34,321 nucleotides of DNA from an uncultured Erythrobacteraceae bacterium (GTDB lineage: Bacteria > Pseudomonadota > Alphaproteobacteria > Sphingomonadales > Sphingomonadaceae): NCBI GenBank assembly GCA_950071875.1, contig CATMNW010000003.1, positions 1 through 34,321 on the forward strand, written 5' to 3'. Of the stretch, positions 27,098 to 34,321 are shown in pieces. The position numbers and the translations under genes were made by a program. Position 1 is the stretch's first letter; each line of letters begins with the position of its first letter. Under the pieces are notes generated by a model. The model had not been told where the DNA came from. It made no database searches and saw nothing but the letters and a program-made list of their open reading frames with translations.

Positions 27098-27894
27098 CGT
27101 CGCAACGTCGCACTGTTGCATCTGCAATCCGCAGTGCCTTGCTGACCGGCGATGCGAGGGCAAAGGTTTTTGCCGCAAGACAGGTCGCGCGCGACTGGCG
27201 CCGTGGGCAGCTCGACTTTGCGTTCGATGTCGCGATGCCCAACCGGCCTGCGTGGCCGGCCGATCTCCAGCTTTTGCCGCCAGCCCAGATGCCGAGGCGC
27301 GGCAAGATGGGCTCGCTCAAGAACCGCCTCGCGCTGTGGCATGCGCTCGCTCATATCGAATTTGTCGCCATCGACCTTGCGCTCGACATGGCCGGGCGTT
27401 TCGGCGAATCGATGGGAGAAAGATTCGTTTCCGACTTTCTATCGGTAGCAGCAGACGAGGCGATGCATTTCGCCCTGATTGCTCGAAAGCTCGATTCGCT
27501 GGGTAGCTGCTACGGGTCGTTGCCTGTGCACGACGGGTTGTGGTCGGCCGCTCAGGATACGGCGCATGATGTCTCGGCCCGGCTTGCGATCGTTCCCATG
27601 GTACTGGAAGCGCGCGGTCTCGACGTGACGCCTGCAACCCTTGAGCGGGTTCGTGCGCAAGGTGATGAAAACGGGGCGAAAATTCTCCAACGAATCCTTG
27701 ACGACGAAATCCGCCACGTAGCCTTCGGTTCAAAGCATTTTCATGCGGTCTGCACCGCGCGAGCCGACAACCCGCGGGAAACATGGCGAAATCTTGTCGA
27801 AAAACATTTCAGGGGAGGCGTGAAAGGGCCGTTCAACGACTCAGCGCGTTTCGCAGGCGGTCTGCCGCGCTCATACTACGAGCCACTTGTTTGA
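27094..27894 (+). CDS. DUF455 ferritin-like domain protein
   Basis: A 266-residue protein of the DUF455 family (PF04305), a ferritin-like four-helix fold of uncertain function. Carboxylate and histidine motifs that could bind a di-iron centre are visible: LAHIEFVAIDLALD (~85), DEAMHFALI (~124) and DDEIRHVAFG (~205). MVLEARGLDVTPATLERVR is a typical family segment between them. Start ATG 27094 overlaps the bcp stop (ATGA). The glnE-bcp-DUF455 coupling suggests a role linked to oxidative or iron metabolism, but that is inference. It ends 143 bases before the M23 gene; a 5-bp hairpin GCCGG/CCGGC at 27,930-27,945 follows without a T-run. Confidence 0.9.
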   Translation: MTSQRRTVASAIRSALLTGDARAKVFAARQVARDWRRGQLDFAFDVAMPNRPAWPADLQLLPPAQMPRRGKMGSLKNRLALWHALAHIEFVAIDLALDMAGRFGESMGERFVSDFLSVAADEAMHFALIARKLDSLGSCYGSLPVHDGLWSAAQDTAHDVSARLAIVPMVLEARGLDVTPATLERVRAQGDENGAKILQRILDDEIRHVAFGSKHFHAVCTARADNPRETWRNLVEKHFRGGVKGPFNDSARFAGGLPRSYYEPLV

Positions 27895-28037
27895 TTAACC
27901 TTTCCGGTCATAACCCATACTCACGAGACGCCGGGGGGTTCCGGCAGTGACAGAAAATATCGGCAGGAGCAGCACGGGACGCCGCTTTTGCCAGGGATCG
28001 TAAAGGCGCGCAAAGCGCCAGATGGACGGGTTTTAGC

Positions 28038-28718
28038 ATGATCAACAAGCTCAATAAGCTTGCTCTTGCAGCAGTGGCAGCCTTCGGCATCGCAGCAACT
28101 CCGGCACAGGCCAATGAAACCAATACCGCAGCCGCGGTCGGTGCCATTGACATGAGCAAGGTCGCCGCCCCTGCGCAGGAAGGTGACGATGCCCAGTTCC
28201 AGCAGCTCTTCGCGAAATGGGACGAACTCGACCGTGCGGCCTCGCCTGCACTTCGGGTTTCGGTTCCGTCGCGGATGCCTCTCGACAATGCGCGCCTCTC
28301 CAGTGACTACGGAATGCGTACGCATCCGGTTCTGGGTGGCCTGCGCAGCCACAAGGGTGTCGATCTTTCGGCTCCCACAGGTACGCCGATCTATGCCACG
28401 GCCGACGGCTACGTAAGCAAGGCCGAATGGTTCTCCAGCTACGGTAAGTATGTTTCGATCGAACACGGTGCCAACCTCCAGACCCGTTTCGCGCACATGT
28501 CACGCATTGCGGTCGATGCGGGAACCCGCGTGAAGAAAGGCCAGCTGATCGGTTATGTCGGTTCGACCGGCCGTTCGACCGGTCCCCACCTTCATTATGA
28601 AGTCCGCATCGATGGCAAGGCCGTGAACCCGGTTCCCTACATGGTCGAATCGGAAGCGCAGCGCGCGTTTGCACTTGCCACCGGCCAAGGCGGTCAGGGC
28701 GGCGGCGACGACGAATAA
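28038..28718 (+). CDS. exported M23 family metallopeptidase (LytM domain)
   Basis: A 226-residue secreted peptidoglycan endopeptidase-like protein. Residues 1-26 (MINKLNKLALAAVAAFGIAA then TPAQA) form a Sec signal with cleavage after AQA. A short linker leads to a LytM domain starting about residue 80 with zinc ligands in RSHKGVDLSAP (H and D), the AHMSRI histidine and the HLHYEV motif, so the catalytic set looks complete. The tail is Gly-rich (GQGGQGGGDDE). A small hairpin (GGCGC-GCAAA-GCGCC, 28,005-28,019) lies 18 bases before ATG and the ribosome site is weak. A strong terminator follows 34 bases after the stop, closing the glnE-to-M23 region. Confidence 0.94.
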   Translation: MINKLNKLALAAVAAFGIAATPAQANETNTAAAVGAIDMSKVAAPAQEGDDAQFQQLFAKWDELDRAASPALRVSVPSRMPLDNARLSSDYGMRTHPVLGGLRSHKGVDLSAPTGTPIYATADGYVSKAEWFSSYGKYVSIEHGANLQTRFAHMSRIAVDAGTRVKKGQLIGYVGSTGRSTGPHLHYEVRIDGKAVNPVPYMVESEAQRAFALATGQGGQGGGDDE

Positions 28719-28752
28719 GTCCTTCGCTTAGCCCCTTGGGGCAGCGCGAAAG

Positions 28753-28783
28753 AGGCGGCGGGAGCGATCCTGCCGCCTTTTTT
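28753..28783 (+). terminator. Rho-independent terminator after the M23 gene
   Basis: AGGCGGC (28,753-28,759) pairs with GCCGCCT (28,772-28,778). The inner GGGA/TCCT extends the stem to eleven pairs (one G-U) capped by the tetraloop GCGA, a GNRA loop. Six T residues run from 28,778 to 28,783. This is the clearest intrinsic terminator in the window and separates the M23 gene from the acyl-CoA synthetase. Confidence 0.9.
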
Positions 28784-28808
28784 CTTGCCCGCAGCCATGG
28801 GTAAGGTA

Positions 28809-28825
28809 GGTTTCTAATGGAAACC
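28809..28825. promoter_or_regulatory. inverted repeat upstream of the acyl-CoA synthetase
   Basis: GGTTTC-TAATG-GAAACC is a perfect six-base inverted repeat with a five-base centre, 49 bases before the ATG of the acyl-CoA synthetase and just after the preceding terminator. Its position fits an operator for a dimeric regulator of the synthetase-P450 operon. No regulator gene is adjacent, and the repeat is short enough to be chance. Confidence 0.3.
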
Positions 28826-28874
28826 GGACGAGTCTGCGCAAGATGCGGAACGCCGGAAGAGGAGAGAGACCGAA

Positions 28875-30422
28875 ATGCACCCCATCACGCACGCCCAAAC
28901 CCGACCGGACCATCCCGCGATCATCATGGCTGGCAGCGGCGAGACCGTGACCTTCGGCGAGATGGATTCCTATGCCAATCGCTTCGCGCATCTCCTTCGC
29001 GCGCGCGGACTGGGTAGCGGCGACCATTTCGCCGTTCTGATGGAGAACAACCCGCATTATCTGCAGGTGGTCTGGGGGTCGCAGCGCGCCGGTACGATGA
29101 TGGTACCGATCTCGACCCGCCTTACCGCATCCGAAATCTGTTACATTCTCAAGGATGCGGGGGCGAAGTTTCTTCTGACGACGGCTAAATTTGCCGAGGT
29201 CATAGAGGGTATCCGCGCGGACTGTGCCGACCTGCCCTTGCTGATCGTAGGCGGAAACGGCGATGAAGATTACGAGGCCGCGCTGGCTGCCCAGCCCGCA
29301 GAGCCCATCGCCGATCAGGCACCAGGGCAATACATGCTCTATTCCTCGGGCACTACCGGGCGGCCTAAGGGGGTCAAACCGGCACCGCCTGCCGATGACG
29401 ACATCCTTGCGACCAACCCGCTTGTCGCACTGGCGATGATGGGGGCGGGCATGCCTGCGGATGGATCCATGGTCTATCTATCCCCTGCGCCGCTGTATCA
29501 TGCCGCACCGTTGGGATGGGGCACGACCGCGCAGCGTCTCGGGGGCACTGTGGTCGTAATGGAAAAGTTCGATCCCGAGCACGCGCTGGAGACGATCGAG
29601 AAATACAAGATCACCGACAGCCAGTGGGTGCCGACACATTTCGTGCGTATGCTCAAGCTCGATCCCGCGCTGCGGACCCGGTATGACTTGTCGAGCCACC
29701 AGCGTGCGCTTCACGCCGCGGCGCCCTGTCCGGTGCCGATCAAACGCGAGATGATCGAATGGTGGGGGCCGATCATCAACGAATATTACGCCGGTTCGGA
29801 AGGGATCGGCATGACGCTGATCAAGGCCAAAGACTGGCTCGACCATCCCGGAAGCGTCGGCCGCGCGATCCACGGGACGCTGCATGTCTGTGACGAGAAT
29901 GGGGAAGAATTGCCCGCAGGGCAGGACGGGCTGCTATTCTTCGAAAACGACCTCATCCCGACCTATCACAACGATCCCGAAAAAACGCGCGAGGCGATGC
30001 ACCCGAAGGGGTGGATGACACTTGGCGACATCGGCCATGTCGATGACGATGGCTACCTCTATCTCACCGATCGCAAGAGCCACATGATCATATCCGGCGG
30101 GGTGAACATCTACCCGCAGGAGATCGAGAACCTGCTCGTTACCCATGACAAGGTCATGGATGCAGCCGTGATTGGCGCACCCTGTCCCGACTTCGGCGAA
30201 AAGGTAGTCGCCGTGGTGCAACCGATGGACATGGGCGATGCGGGCGATGCATTGGAGGCAGAGCTACGCGATTACCTCGCCCCCAATCTCGCCAAGATAA
30301 AGATGCCCAAGCTGTTCGATTTTCGCGCCGATCTGCCACGCGAGGCTAACGGCAAGCTCTACAAGCGCGAACTGCGCGACGAATACGAGAAAACGGCCGA
30401 ACAGCAGACGGAGCAGGCGTGA
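28875..30422 (+). CDS. acyl-CoA synthetase (AMP-forming)
   Basis: A 515-residue ligase that activates a carboxylic acid to its CoA thioester through an acyl-AMP. The ATP/AMP-binding P-loop YSSGTTGRPKGVK is at residues ~156-168, the aromatic gate region is SPAPLYHAAPLGWG, the A5-like motif is NEYYAGSEGIG, the A7/A8 motifs are TLGDIGHVDDDGYLYLTDR and MIISGGVNIYPQEIE, and the catalytic lysine is K494 in REANGKLYKREL. The GTTGRPKGVKPAPPADDD form is common in actinobacterial and sphingomonad synthetases that act on branched or cyclic acids. The stop overlaps the P450 start by one base, so the two are coupled; the acid is probably a substrate or product of that P450. GAGGAGAG precedes ATG 28875. 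Confidence 0.94.
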   Translation: MHPITHAQTRPDHPAIIMAGSGETVTFGEMDSYANRFAHLLRARGLGSGDHFAVLMENNPHYLQVVWGSQRAGTMMVPISTRLTASEICYILKDAGAKFLLTTAKFAEVIEGIRADCADLPLLIVGGNGDEDYEAALAAQPAEPIADQAPGQYMLYSSGTTGRPKGVKPAPPADDDILATNPLVALAMMGAGMPADGSMVYLSPAPLYHAAPLGWGTTAQRLGGTVVVMEKFDPEHALETIEKYKITDSQWVPTHFVRMLKLDPALRTRYDLSSHQRALHAAAPCPVPIKREMIEWWGPIINEYYAGSEGIGMTLIKAKDWLDHPGSVGRAIHGTLHVCDENGEELPAGQDGLLFFENDLIPTYHNDPEKTREAMHPKGWMTLGDIGHVDDDGYLYLTDRKSHMIISGGVNIYPQEIENLLVTHDKVMDAAVIGAPCPDFGEKVVAVVQPMDMGDAGDALEAELRDYLAPNLAKIKMPKLFDFRADLPREANGKLYKRELRDEYEKTAEQQTEQA

Positions 30423-31723
30423 TGGCAACTTCGGCGAAACCGGTGCTGGATGCCGACACAGCCCGCCAGATCATCGATCCGGCAAGCTATGCGTCATGGG
30501 ACCCGTTGCTGGACACCTTCGACCGGCTTCGCGATGAGAATCCCGTGGCCTGGGTCGAGCCTGCCCGTGATGCTGTCCACCCGCCCTTCTGGCTGGTTAC
30601 GCGCTACGACGACGTGATGCGCATGTCGAAGGACAATGCGACATTTCTGAATAACCCGCACACGGTCGTTTTCAGCCTCACCGAAGGGATCGAGTTCGCG
30701 AAGGCGATGACCAACGGAAGCGAGCATCTGGTCGCCAGCCTGGTCACATTCGATGGCGATACCCATCGCAAGTATCGCAAGCTGACGCAGGACTGGTTCA
30801 TGCCCAAGAACCTGCGCACTGTGGAAGACGAGATCCGCGGTATCGCGCATGGGGCGGTCGACCGTCTTCTGGAAGGGGGTGCCGAAGCGGATTTCGTGAA
30901 GACGGTATCCGCACCCTATCCACTCCATGTCGTCATGCAGATCATGGGCGTCCCCGAAGAGGACGAGCCGCGAATGCTCATGCTGACCCAGCAGCTGTTC
31001 GGCGGACAGGACGACGATCTCAACCAGTCGGGCATGAAGGACCTGCCGCCGGAAGCCATCACGCAACTTGTCGCAGGAGCCGTCGCCGATTTCGAAGCCT
31101 ATTTCGCCCGCCTCACCGCCGAGCGGAGGGCCAATCCGACGAACGATGTCGCCAGCACCATCGCGAATGCCGTGATTGACGGCGAACCGCTGAACGACCG
31201 CGACATGATGGGGTGTTACATCATCCTCGCCGCAGCGGGCCATGATACGACGAGTGCCAGCACGGCGGGTGCGATGCTCGCGCTCGCACAGGATCCGGAA
31301 CAATGGGTAAGGGTGAAGGCGGATCGATCGCTGCTGCCCGGTATCGTGGAAGAAGCAATCCGCTGGACCACGCCCGTCCAGCACTTCATGCGCACGGCGG
31401 CAGAAGATACAGAGGTCGGCGGACAGGCCATAGCGAAGGGTGACTGGTTGATGATGAATTATGTCGCCGCCAACCACGATCCGGCACATTTTGACGATCC
31501 ACGCAGGTTCGACGCCGCGCGTAGCCCGAACAGGCATCTCGCCTTCGGGGCGGGCGCGCACCAGTGCCTCGGACTGCATCTCGCCAGGCTCGAAATGCGG
31601 ATCCTGTTCGAGACACTGCTCGACCGTATCGAGACTGTCGAACTGGCAGGTGAACCGGCGCGGTCGAGATCGACGTTCGTCGGCGGACTGAAAGCGCTAC
31701 CGTTGAGAATCGTCGCTGCCTGA
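30422..31723 (+). CDS. cytochrome P450
   Basis: A 433-residue soluble bacterial P450 monooxygenase. The I-helix oxygen-activation motif AAAGHDTTSA is near residue 270, the K-helix ExxR appears as EEAIR (~309-313) and the heme-binding loop is FGAGAHQCLGLHLARLEM with the axial cysteine at about C382. The N-terminus has no membrane anchor, so it needs a ferredoxin and ferredoxin reductase; a suitable reductase is encoded at 4.1-5.3 kb but no ferredoxin is in the window. I chose ATG 30422 (TGATG with the synthetase stop); a GTG at 30419 would add one residue. The sequence looks closest to terpene, alkyl or steroid-side-chain P450s such as CYP108-like proteins, but substrate assignment is a guess. 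Confidence 0.94.
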   Translation: MATSAKPVLDADTARQIIDPASYASWDPLLDTFDRLRDENPVAWVEPARDAVHPPFWLVTRYDDVMRMSKDNATFLNNPHTVVFSLTEGIEFAKAMTNGSEHLVASLVTFDGDTHRKYRKLTQDWFMPKNLRTVEDEIRGIAHGAVDRLLEGGAEADFVKTVSAPYPLHVVMQIMGVPEEDEPRMLMLTQQLFGGQDDDLNQSGMKDLPPEAITQLVAGAVADFEAYFARLTAERRANPTNDVASTIANAVIDGEPLNDRDMMGCYIILAAAGHDTTSASTAGAMLALAQDPEQWVRVKADRSLLPGIVEEAIRWTTPVQHFMRTAAEDTEVGGQAIAKGDWLMMNYVAANHDPAHFDDPRRFDAARSPNRHLAFGAGAHQCLGLHLARLEMRILFETLLDRIETVELAGEPARSRSTFVGGLKALPLRIVAA

Positions 31724-31766
31724 AATCATTGTGCCTGGCCACCGGGATGTCAGGGAGGACCCTCAA

Positions 31767-31782
31767 GAACCGAACTCGGTTC
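31767..31782. promoter_or_regulatory. 16-bp palindrome upstream of the yqiJ-like gene
   Basis: GAACCGA-AC-TCGGTTC is a perfect seven-base inverted repeat with a two-base centre, 126 bases before the YqiJ-like start and 43 bases after the P450 stop. The tight centre favours a protein-binding operator over an RNA hairpin and no T-run adjoins it. Flotillin/YqiJ operons are often stress-induced, so a regulator site here would make sense; its cognate protein is unknown. Confidence 0.35.
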
Positions 31783-31908
31783 GTCGCATATTCCTACGGT
31801 TTTTCATGCGGATCTGCTAGGTGATCCACATGACTACAACAGTAGGACGATGCACTTTCGGCTAGCGCCGGAGGCCTCGATTTCCTACGCCTGTGAAAGG
31901 GGGGTGGG

Positions 31909-32535
31909 ATGACATTGCTGGAACCCTATAACGCACCTTTTGCGGTAGCCTTGCTGCTGATGGTGGTGATGCTGGCAATTCAGTTGCTCGGCGTGCTCGA
32001 CATCGATTTCGATCTCGACGCCGATGGCGACGGAGCCATCGGGGCCGGACCGGTTGATGGGCTGCTTACTTTACTGGGCCTGGGACGTGTCCCGCTGACA
32101 GTTTGGCTTGTCGTGTTCCTGTTCCTCTTTGCGGCTCTCGGCCTTTCCATCCAGGAGCTGGCGCTCAGCCTGACTGGCGGAGCGCTCGACGCGTGGCTGG
32201 CTGGTATCCTCGCGGGTGCGGTGGCGGTGCCGGTAACAGCGGTCGTCGCACGCCCGCTGGGCCGCATCCTGCCACAAGACGAAACCAGCGCAGTCGGTGT
32301 CGATACGCTGGTTGGACGCCGCGCCACCATTACCGACGGTATTGCGCGGCAAGGCTTTCCTGCCCGGGCGCGGGTCCGAGATATGCACGGCCAAACCCAT
32401 TACGTCATGGTGGAGCCCCATGAAACCGCGTCCGAAATCCATGCCGGCGACGAGGTTCTGCTCGTCCGCCGCGATAACAACACATTCTTTGGCACAGCCC
32501 TGGCCGAGCGCCGCCTGTCGCCTGCGCAATCTTGA
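31909..32535 (+). CDS. YqiJ-like membrane protein (NfeD-related, OB-fold)
   Basis: A 208-residue membrane partner of the downstream flotillin. It starts MTLLEPYNAPFAVALLLMVV with the first helix at ~8-30, an acidic stretch (DIDFDLDADGDG), then helices at ~62-83 and ~90-115, and a C-terminal soluble domain (residues ~130-208) with VDTLVGRRATITDGIARQGF, HYVMVEPHE and AGDEVLLVRRD that fits an OB fold. YqiJ and NfeD proteins assemble with flotillins in membrane microdomains. ATG 31909 follows AAAGGGGGGTGGG, a strong ribosome site. The gene is 12 bases upstream of the flotillin and certainly cotranscribed. Confidence 0.88.
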   Translation: MTLLEPYNAPFAVALLLMVVMLAIQLLGVLDIDFDLDADGDGAIGAGPVDGLLTLLGLGRVPLTVWLVVFLFLFAALGLSIQELALSLTGGALDAWLAGILAGAVAVPVTAVVARPLGRILPQDETSAVGVDTLVGRRATITDGIARQGFPARARVRDMHGQTHYVMVEPHETASEIHAGDEVLLVRRDNNTFFGTALAERRLSPAQS

Positions 32536-32547
32536 GAAGGAGGCAAA

Positions 32548-34321
32548 ATGGACGTCCTATCCAACACACTGGTCCTGATCGTGGCTGGCATCGTGGCCGT
32601 GCTCACCCTGGGCCTGTTCCTGGCGAAACTGTATCGTCGTGCGTCCAAGGAAGTCGCCTTCGTCAGGACGGGCGTGGGGGGCGAAAAGGTTGTGATGAAC
32701 GGTGGTGCACTGGTGCTGCCGGTCTTCCACGAAACCATGCCGGTCAACATGAACACGCTGGTACTCAGCGTCGTACGCCGCGACGGCGAGGCGCTGATCA
32801 CGCTCGACCGCTTGCGGATCGACGTGAAAGCGGAATTCTATGTCCGCGTTAAGCCCGATAGCGAAGCGATCGCGATGGCTGCGCAGACGCTCGGCCAGCG
32901 CACGATGCAGCCCGAGATGCTGAAAGACCTTGTCGAGGGCAAGTTCGTTGATGCGCTGCGCTCGGTTGCAGCTGGGATGACGATGAACGAATTGCACGAA
33001 CAGCGTGCCGATTTCGTCCAGAAGGTGCAGCAGGTTTCGTCCAACGATCTGGCGATGAACGGACTCGAGCTGGAGTCCGTTTCACTGACCGGTCTCGACC
33101 AGACGAGCATCGAACACTTCAACGCCAACAATGCCTTCGACGCCGAGGGTCTCACGAAGCTGACCGAGCAGATCGAGGCGCGCAAGAAACTGCGCAACGA
33201 TATCGAGCAGGACACGCGCGTGCAGATGGAGACAAAGAACCTCGAAGCCGATGCCCGCAGCTTCGAGATCGGGCGCGACAAGGAATATGCCCGCCTCCAG
33301 CAGGAACGAGAGGTGGAGATCCGCCGCGCCGCGCAATCTTCGGAAATCGCACGCGAGCAGGCTGAGCGTAGCCGCGAAGCCGATGCCGCGCGGATCGAGG
33401 CGAAGAAGCAGGTGGATGCGCAGCAAATCGAGGCCGACCGTCTTGTCGAAGAGGCCCGGATCGACCAGCAGCGCGCGCTCGAAATCGCCCGGCAGGAACA
33501 GCAGATCGCGGTCCAGAACAAGAGCCGCGAGGAAAGCCAGGCCAAGGCCAATGCCGACGAGGCACGTGCCAAGGCGGTCGCTGCGGAAGAACAGGTGGCC
33601 ACCAGCCGCGAGACCGAGATCGCCGAGCGCCAGAAGCGCATCGAACTGATCGAAGCCTCGAAGCAGGCCGAGCGTGACGCGATCAAGATCCGGGTCGATG
33701 CCGAGGCGGAGAAGGATGCGGCCCAGAACCGCGCCGAAGCCGCCCGCCGCGAAGCTGAGGGCGAGGCCGAGGCCGAGAAGCTGCGCGCCGAAGCCGCGCG
33801 CGTGCGCTTCGAAGTCGAGGCTGCGGGCCAGCGCGCCATCAATGAGGCGGCGAACATCCTCTCGATGGAGCAGATCAGCCTGCAGACGAAACTCGCTCTG
33901 CTGAAGGTCCTCCCCGAAGTCATCCGCGAGAGCGCCAAGCCGATGGAGGCGATCGATACGATCAAGATCGTCCAGGTCGACGGGCTCACCAATGGTGGCG
34001 GAAAGGGGCAGGGCGGCTGTTACTGGGAACCGGTGGCGGCGGCGCTGGCTCGCAAATCAGGCCAGCCGGTCAAAATCACCATGAGCCGCACCGAGGTTTT
34101 CCACGGCACCGGCCCTACTTCAGGCACCCAAATTACGGTGAAGATGGGAGTCACCAACGCTGGAAAGATCACAGCAGCGGAAGCCCATTTGGTCTTTGAA
34201 GCCGGAGCGTTCCCCGGATCGCCGGTCCCTTCCGGTTGCCGTACAATATTCGGTCCCTACGATATTCCCAACGCCTATATAGAAGGGCTTGATGTTGTCA
34301 TCAACAGCCAGAAGTCGGCTG
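32548..34321 (+). CDS. flotillin-like protein (YqiK family), fused in frame to foreign sequence at its 3' end
   Basis: A band-7/SPFH scaffold protein. MDVLSNTLVLIVAGIVAVLT gives the N-terminal membrane helix, the SPFH domain covers residues ~30-190 (EVAFVRTGVGGEKVVMNGGA, split), and a long Ala/Glu/Arg coiled coil runs from ~200 to ~440 (many EAE, REA and RAEA repeats). It ends with the flotillin-type LKVLPEVIRESAKPMEAIDT and IKIVQVDGLTNGGG. AGAAGGAGG lies directly upstream of ATG 32548. A normal YqiK would then continue with a Gly-rich linker and a short tail of under 100 residues. From about 33,994 the frame instead reads a molybdopterin-binding oxidoreductase and stays open to the window end. 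The true C-terminus of the flotillin is therefore missing. Confidence 0.9.
   Translation, partial: MDVLSNTLVLIVAGIVAVLTLGLFLAKLYRRASKEVAFVRTGVGGEKVVMNGGALVLPVFHETMPVNMNTLVLSVVRRDGEALITLDRLRIDVKAEFYVRVKPDSEAIAMAAQTLGQRTMQPEMLKDLVEGKFVDALRSVAAGMTMNELHEQRADFVQKVQQVSSNDLAMNGLELESVSLTGLDQTSIEHFNANNAFDAEGLTKLTEQIEARKKLRNDIEQDTRVQMETKNLEADARSFEIGRDKEYARLQQEREVEIRRAAQSSEIAREQAERSREADAARIEAKKQVDAQQIEADRLVEEARIDQQRALEIARQEQQIAVQNKSREESQAKANADEARAKAVAAEEQVATSRETEIAERQKRIELIEASKQAERDAIKIRVDAEAEKDAAQNRAEAARREAEGEAEAEKLRAEAARVRFEVEAAGQRAINEAANILSMEQISLQTKLALLKVLPEVIRESAKPMEAIDTIKIVQVDGLTNGGGKGQGGCYWEPVAAALARKSGQPVKITMSRTEVFHGTGPTSGTQITVKMGVTNAGKITAAEAHLVFEAGAFPGSPVPSGCRTIFGPYDIPNAYIEGLDVVINSQKSA
33994..34321 (+). 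other. fragment of a xanthine dehydrogenase-family molybdopterin-binding subunit joined to the flotillin
   Basis: The last ~109 codons encode GGKGQGGCYWEPVAAALARK, then PVKITMSRTEVFHGTGPTSG, and later EAGAFPGSPVPSGCRTIFGP and YDIPNAYIEGLDVVINSQKS. This is the segment of molybdenum hydroxylase large subunits (CoxL/XdhB-like) that follows the conserved GGGFGGK motif. By hand count 34,021-34,321 is about 57% GC, with many A/T third positions, against about 63% or more in the flotillin body. It lacks its own start and runs out of the window. It is not expected as part of any flotillin, so the join is most likely an assembly artefact at the shared GGTGGCGGAAAGGGG-type sequence. Confidence 0.8.

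Noticed and set aside
27930-27945. GCCGG/CCGGC hairpin after the DUF455 gene as a terminator
   Set aside because: The stem is only five pairs and no T-run follows; the convincing terminator is after the M23 gene.
28731-28742. GCCCC-TT-GGGGC palindrome after the M23 stop
   Set aside because: The two-base loop makes it a poor hairpin and the real terminator is immediately downstream.
32838-33992. A 384-codon Ser/Arg-rich open frame on the - strand
   Set aside because: It mirrors the Ala/Glu/Arg coiled coil of the flotillin, and its low-complexity Ser/Ala/Arg composition is the reverse complement of those repeats.
1-34321. tRNA genes, CRISPR arrays, insertion sequences, phage genes or defence systems
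   Set aside because: No TPsiC-like cloverleaf ends, repeat-spacer periodicity, transposase motifs, terminal inverted repeats or recognised defence domains were seen on either strand.

Overview
The window looks like chromosomal DNA from an alphaproteobacterium of the Sphingomonadales, most likely the Erythrobacteraceae (Erythrobacter/Altererythrobacter-like). This rests on the GC-rich coding style, the very large bacterial NAD-glutamate dehydrogenase, the glnE-bcp-DUF455-M23 gene order, and the sphingomonad flavour of the P450, acyl-CoA synthetase and CoA-transferase. I could not run a database search. Gene density is high: no gene-free stretch exceeds 300 bases, and I see no tRNA, rRNA, CRISPR, insertion sequence or prophage.

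Layout. 1-1.85 kb (-): ABC-2 exporter, permease cut by the window edge plus its ATPase. 1.9-2.96 kb (+): queG. 2.95-10.1 kb (-): class III CoA-transferase, ferredoxin-type reductase and giant NAD-GDH. 10.27-15.03 kb (-): a compact run transcribed as DUF898 membrane protein, M48 peptidase, alpha/beta hydrolase, TPR protein and LLM flavin oxidoreductase, joined by tiny gaps or stop/start overlaps. 15.1-16.04 kb (-): an apparently self-regulated module of two small membrane proteins and an XRE repressor. 16.2-17.86 kb (+): Tat-exported PhoD phosphatase behind a Pho-box-like site. 17.9-20.96 kb (+): a threonine-rich leader peptide, thrS and a TauE/SafE permease. 21-23.85 kb (-): a doubtful small membrane ORF, agmatine deiminase and an M28 lipoprotein peptidase. 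23.94-28.72 kb (+): glnE (frameshifted as given), bcp, DUF455 and an M23 peptidase ending in a strong terminator. 28.9-31.7 kb (+): acyl-CoA synthetase and cytochrome P450. 31.9-34.3 kb (+): a YqiJ/YqiK (NfeD-like/flotillin) pair whose flotillin runs in frame into a fragment of a molybdopterin-binding xanthine dehydrogenase-family subunit.

Most notable observations. (1) A 20-codon ORF upstream of thrS carries five consecutive Thr codons, and downstream of them two identical GGGCGG segments compete for one CCGCCC segment: the architecture of a threonine-sensing attenuator for threonyl-tRNA synthetase. (2) Two spaced TGTAAA-N6-TTTACA-type operators lie over the promoter of the XRE/membrane-protein module, the second containing the -35 hexamer. 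(3) The flotillin/molybdenum-hydroxylase junction at about 33,994-34,020 is most likely an assembly chimera at a G-rich microhomology. (4) glnE has a one-base reading-frame shift near 24,130. Everything else is mainly conserved housekeeping and accessory metabolism; I do not see a defence island or a clearly new multi-gene system.
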